A stretch of DNA of 9,128 bases from Planctomycetaceae bacterium (GTDB lineage Bacteria; Planctomycetota; Planctomycetia; Pirellulales; Thermoguttaceae), in assembly GCA_031256755.1 (NCBI GenBank), contig JAIRPZ010000126.1, positions 1 through 9,128 on the forward strand, read 5' to 3'. The notes under the pieces are model-generated. The model was given only the letters and a program-made list of their open reading frames with translations, ran no database searches and had not been told where the DNA came from. Of this stretch, positions 5,788 to 9,128 are shown piece by piece. Numbering within the stretch: position 1 is the first letter of the stretch; the number at the start of each line of letters is the position of its first letter. Made by a program: the position numbers and the translations under genes.

Positions 5788-8700
5788 ATGTTTCGTTCCG
5801 CTGCTGTTTTCTTGTTCATTGCTGCGTTGACGTTTGTGTTCATTGCCGCTGCCGGTATTTCTTTTCTTCCGGCAGAAATACCGCCGGTTGTGCCGCCGAA
5901 AGAAGAACTCCAACGCCCTTTCGGTGCCGCCGACCTTAAATTGTTCAAAGCACCGCCGAAGATTTATTATCCCGAAACCTTTTGTCATTTCATCGGCGGG
6001 AATATCGCCCGCCAAGGCATTACCGCCGATATGGAAGCCCTCGCCGAAGCCGGAATCGCCGGCATCCGCCTTTTTCACGGTCAATTCGGCGGAGCATGGC
6101 CCGGTGTCCGGCCGCAAGTCAAAATGCTCACCAAAGAATGGGAAGACCTCGTCAAACACATCGCCGAAGAATGTCAACGTCTCGGTTTGCGGTTCAGTAT
6201 GCAGAACTGCCCCGGTTGGGCAATGTCCGGCGGCCCTTGGATTGAACCCGCCAATGCAATGCGTCATTTGTATTGGCAGCGGACAGATTTAGCCGCAGCC
6301 GATGCCGGACCGGTTTCTGTCCGTTTGCCGAATCCGCCTGCCGACACAAATTCCGATTACCGTGACATTTGCGTTCTTGCGTTTCCGACTCCGCTTGAAG
6401 ATGACGATAAACCGCTTCTGCCGGATTCCGTCAAAAGCAATCTTGAGAAGTTTCCATGGAACACATGTTTTGCGGGCAATACCGCCGGAAAACCGCTGCC
6501 GTTTTTGACTTCGGACGATAAAGATAAACCGGTATGGGTTGAAGTCGCCTTTTCTCAAGCGGTGACGCTGCGGACGCTTGAATTGCCGAGCATTAACAGT
6601 ATGCGGCATGCGAATTGCGCCGTGCCGGAAATTCACATCAAAGCGGAAGCCCTTTTGCCGAATCAGAAAACGCGAACCCTGATTGACCTTGACCTGCCGT
6701 CCAGCAATTGGCAGGATGACCGGACACTTTCGCTGGCGTGTGATGAGACAACGGCGCAGACATTCCGCATCACGTTCACAAAACGCCGCAGCGGCGAGAT
6801 GAACCTGAATTCTCTGCGTCTCTGGTCTGCCGCACGGAAAAACAACTGGGAAGCCGAAGCCGGCTGGACGCTCCGCCGCATTGTCCGGGACGGAGAACAT
6901 CCGAAACAATCGCCGGCAGCGTTTATCGATATTGATAAGGTGCTTGACCTTTCGGAAAAAATGAACGAAACCGGCGAACTCGTTTGGGAAAAGCCCGCCG
7001 GAAAATGGACAGTGCTGCGCATCGGACACGTCAACGCCAAACAAAAAAACAAACCCGCTCCCCCCGAAGGAACCGGCTGGGAATGCAACAAATTATCGCA
7101 GAGCGGTCCCGATGCTCATTTCGCCGCTTATATCGGACGGCTGTCCGGCAAGGACGGCCCGCTGAAAGACGGCTTGCTCAACGGAATGCTCCTCGACAGT
7201 TGGGAATGTAGAACGCAGACGTGGACGGACGGCTTGGAAAAAACGTTTGCCGCGAAAACCGGCTATCCGCTGCGGAAATATCTGCCTGCGGTGTTCGGTT
7301 ATGTCGTGAAAGACCACGAAACGTCAAAACGTTTCCTGCGCGACTGGCGGGGAACAATCGGCGATTTGTTTGCGAATCAATTTTACGGACGGATGGCGGA
7401 ACTGGCGAAAGAGAACGGACTGGACATTATGTTCGAAACCGCGGCAGGCGATATTTTTCCGGCGGACATTCTGGAATACTACAAATATGCCGACGTGCCG
7501 ATGACGGAATTCTGGCAGCCGATGACGTATGATTTTGTCGGTTCGCTCAATTACAAACCGATAAAACCGACCGCTTCCGCTGCCCGGATGTACGGCAAAC
7601 CGCGAGTTTCCGCCGAAGCGTTCACGTCCGGTGCGCTGACGTGGGACGAACATTGGAGCATGCTCAAAGAGGTCTTCAACGTCAATGCCGTTGAAGGGGT
7701 GAGTCATTGCGTTCTTCATACTTACACGCACAATCCCCGCACCGATTTTCTTCCGCCCGGAACGTCTTTCGGTGCCAATATCGGCACACCCTTTTTACGC
7801 GGACAAACGTGGTGGAAACAGATGCCGGAATTCACCGGTTATCTGGCGCGGTGCTGTTTTATGCTGGAACGGGGCAAACCGGTTTCCGATGTGCTTTGGT
7901 ATCTCGGCGATGAAATTGACCATAAGCCCGACCAAAACGCACCTTTTCCGGCGGGATACAAATACGATTACTGCAATTCCGATGTTCTGCTTCACCGGCT
8001 GACGGTGCAGAACGGGATGTTGACCACGCCGGAAGGGATTCAATACCGTGTTTTATGGATGCCGGATACCCGACGGATGCTGCCGGAAACGCTGGAAAAA
8101 ATTCTGGAACTTGTCCGCAGCGGTGCAACGGTTATCGGCGATGCGCCTGAAGGGTTGGCGACATTATCGGGCGGCGAACAGGCGCAAAAACGTTTTGATG
8201 CTGCTGTTATGAAACTTTGGGGCAATCCGAAAAGAGCGCGGCTGAATGCAAATAAGCATTTGCATTCGCGAAATATCGGAAAAGGAACAGTGATTGATAA
8301 TGTTCCCATTGACCGGGCATTGAAAAGAATGCTCCTTATTGAACCGGACATTATTGCTAGAACGGATGACGATGCGTTTCGAGAACATAAACACAACAAT
8401 TTCATACACCTTGTCAAGTCCGTTCGTTCCCGCGAAACATACGAAGAACCGCTTTGGGTGCATCGTCAGGTTGACGGAGCGGACTGGTATTTTCTTTGTG
8501 CGCCGAAGGGAAAAGGGTATCACGGCATTGTTAATTTCCGCAGTACCGGTAAAGTGTGTGAAATCTGGAATCCGGCGACGGGTCTTGCGGAAGCGGTTCC
8601 TTGTCTTGGTCTTTCCGGCAAGGCGGGGCGTTCTCAAATCGAAATTGATTTACCGGAGTGCGGTTCCTGTTTTGTGGTTTTTCCCAACGGGCAGAACGGT

Positions 8701-9128
8701 TTCACGGCGGACGCAACGGTGCAACGTTATGAGCCGCAAAGTGAAACTCCTTTAACGGGCGAATGGCAACTGGAATTTCCGACCGGCTGGGGCGCACCGG
8801 CAACGTTGCGGATTGGGGAACTGAAAGCGTGGAAGGATTTGGACATTTCTGTTGAGGGCAAAGCGTTTTCGGGGACGGTGTGTTACCGTACAACATTCCC
8901 GGTGGAGCGTATTGAACCGCAATGCCGTTACCGGCTTGATTTGGGGGATGTTTCCATGATTGCCGGAGTGACGGTGAACGGCAAAAAGGCGGGAACGTGC
9001 TGGGCGGTTCCGTACAGTGTTGATATTACTGATTTTATCCGCAGCGGCGAAAACCGGTTGGAGGTTGAGGTGACGGGTACGTGGTTTAACCGTTTGGTTT
9101 ATGATGCGGGGCTTCCTGAATCGGAGCG
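5788..9128 (+). CDS. GH106-like alpha-L-rhamnosidase family glycosidase (cut by window end)
   Basis: The frame is open for 1113 codons to the last base. The family removes terminal L-rhamnose from pectic or other rhamnose-bearing glycans, usually outside the cytoplasm. Residues 2-24 are hydrophobic (signal peptide or anchor), followed by a proline-rich stretch. Family blocks in order: GITADMEALAEAGIAGIRLF near 76-95, MQNCPGWAMSGGPWI at 138-152, a beta-rich insert at about 180-420, GTGWECNK near 428-435, LLDSWE ending in E473, VSAEAFTSG with E610, and SHCVLHTYTHNP at 639-650, then GQTWW at 672-676. E473 and E610 are the likely catalytic pair by spacing, but no alignment was run. The C-terminus from about 988 is a galactose-binding-like beta-sandwich, with FSGTVCYRTTF at 1027-1037 and a final NRLVYD. 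Relatives are about this long, so perhaps only a few dozen residues are missing. There is no Shine-Dalgarno; the promoter sets the start. Another sugar specificity within this clan is possible. Confidence 0.85.
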   Translation, partial: MFRSAAVFLFIAALTFVFIAAAGISFLPAEIPPVVPPKEELQRPFGAADLKLFKAPPKIYYPETFCHFIGGNIARQGITADMEALAEAGIAGIRLFHGQFGGAWPGVRPQVKMLTKEWEDLVKHIAEECQRLGLRFSMQNCPGWAMSGGPWIEPANAMRHLYWQRTDLAAADAGPVSVRLPNPPADTNSDYRDICVLAFPTPLEDDDKPLLPDSVKSNLEKFPWNTCFAGNTAGKPLPFLTSDDKDKPVWVEVAFSQAVTLRTLELPSINSMRHANCAVPEIHIKAEALLPNQKTRTLIDLDLPSSNWQDDRTLSLACDETTAQTFRITFTKRRSGEMNLNSLRLWSAARKNNWEAEAGWTLRRIVRDGEHPKQSPAAFIDIDKVLDLSEKMNETGELVWEKPAGKWTVLRIGHVNAKQKNKPAPPEGTGWECNKLSQSGPDAHFAAYIGRLSGKDGPLKDGLLNGMLLDSWECRTQTWTDGLEKTFAAKTGYPLRKYLPAVFGYVVKDHETSKRFLRDWRGTIGDLFANQFYGRMAELAKENGLDIMFETAAGDIFPADILEYYKYADVPMTEFWQPMTYDFVGSLNYKPIKPTASAARMYGKPRVSAEAFTSGALTWDEHWSMLKEVFNVNAVEGVSHCVLHTYTHNPRTDFLPPGTSFGANIGTPFLRGQTWWKQMPEFTGYLARCCFMLERGKPVSDVLWYLGDEIDHKPDQNAPFPAGYKYDYCNSDVLLHRLTVQNGMLTTPEGIQYRVLWMPDTRRMLPETLEKILELVRSGATVIGDAPEGLATLSGGEQAQKRFDAAVMKLWGNPKRARLNANKHLHSRNIGKGTVIDNVPIDRALKRMLLIEPDIIARTDDDAFREHKHNNFIHLVKSVRSRETYEEPLWVHRQVDGADWYFLCAPKGKGYHGIVNFRSTGKVCEIWNPATGLAEAVPCLGLSGKAGRSQIEIDLPECGSCFVVFPNGQNGFTADATVQRYEPQSETPLTGEWQLEFPTGWGAPATLRIGELKAWKDLDISVEGKAFSGTVCYRTTFPVERIEPQCRYRLDLGDVSMIAGVTVNGKKAGTCWAVPYSVDITDFIRSGENRLEVEVTGTWFNRLVYDAGLPESE

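Noticed and set aside
5725..5790. Upstream GTG start for the glycosidase at 5725
   Set aside because: It lies inside the promoter spacer, upstream of the predicted transcript start, and would spoil the signal-peptide-like N-terminus.
6289..7044. 251-codon minus-strand open frame
   Set aside because: It is antisense to the beta-rich part of the GH106-like gene; F- and R-rich translation without domains is typical of a shadow.

Overview
The window looks like a bacterial chromosome segment of roughly balanced base composition, most likely from the Planctomycetota or a neighbouring PVC lineage. That assignment is an inference. It rests on the gene mix: a comB-like gene, a large GH106-type glycosidase, a DUF900-type exported hydrolase, a HEAT-like lipoprotein, and weak Shine-Dalgarno use alongside very good sigma70-type promoters. 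No RNA gene or CRISPR array was seen.

Layout. Positions 1-133 hold the right end of an IS5-type insertion sequence, with the last 38 codons of its transposase. Next to it on the minus strand is a tiny, probably damaged membrane-protein ORF (148-303). A plus-strand lipoprotein gene with a HEAT-like segment (473-1504) runs tail-to-tail into prs, the minus-strand PRPP synthetase gene (1461-2423), with a 44-base overlap. Behind prs on the same strand are a comB-like phosphosulfolactate phosphatase gene (2671-3426) and an exported protein with three SPOR-like segments (3456-4499); these two look like one operon. A 217-base divergent intergenic region follows. On the plus strand come a secreted alpha/beta hydrolase (4717-5655) and a GH106-like alpha-L-rhamnosidase-type enzyme (5788 to beyond the window end), each with its own strong promoter.

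How the genes fit together. Four of the six full-size genes encode exported or membrane-attached proteins (lipoprotein, SPOR-like protein, hydrolase, glycosidase). The other two are cytoplasmic metabolic genes, prs and comB-like. Only the comB/SPOR-like pair is arranged as an operon. The three clearest promoters (before prs, the hydrolase and the glycosidase) all have exactly 17-base spacers, so most genes here are probably separate transcription units. The glycosidase points to degradation of rhamnose-containing plant or algal polysaccharide.

I found no clear new multi-gene system. The most unusual points are local: a start codon sitting in the 3-base loop of a perfect hairpin, an antisense-encoded tail shared by two convergent genes, a hairpin in the leader of the hydrolase mRNA, a palindrome inside the glycosidase promoter, and an A9 tract near the start of the SPOR-like gene.
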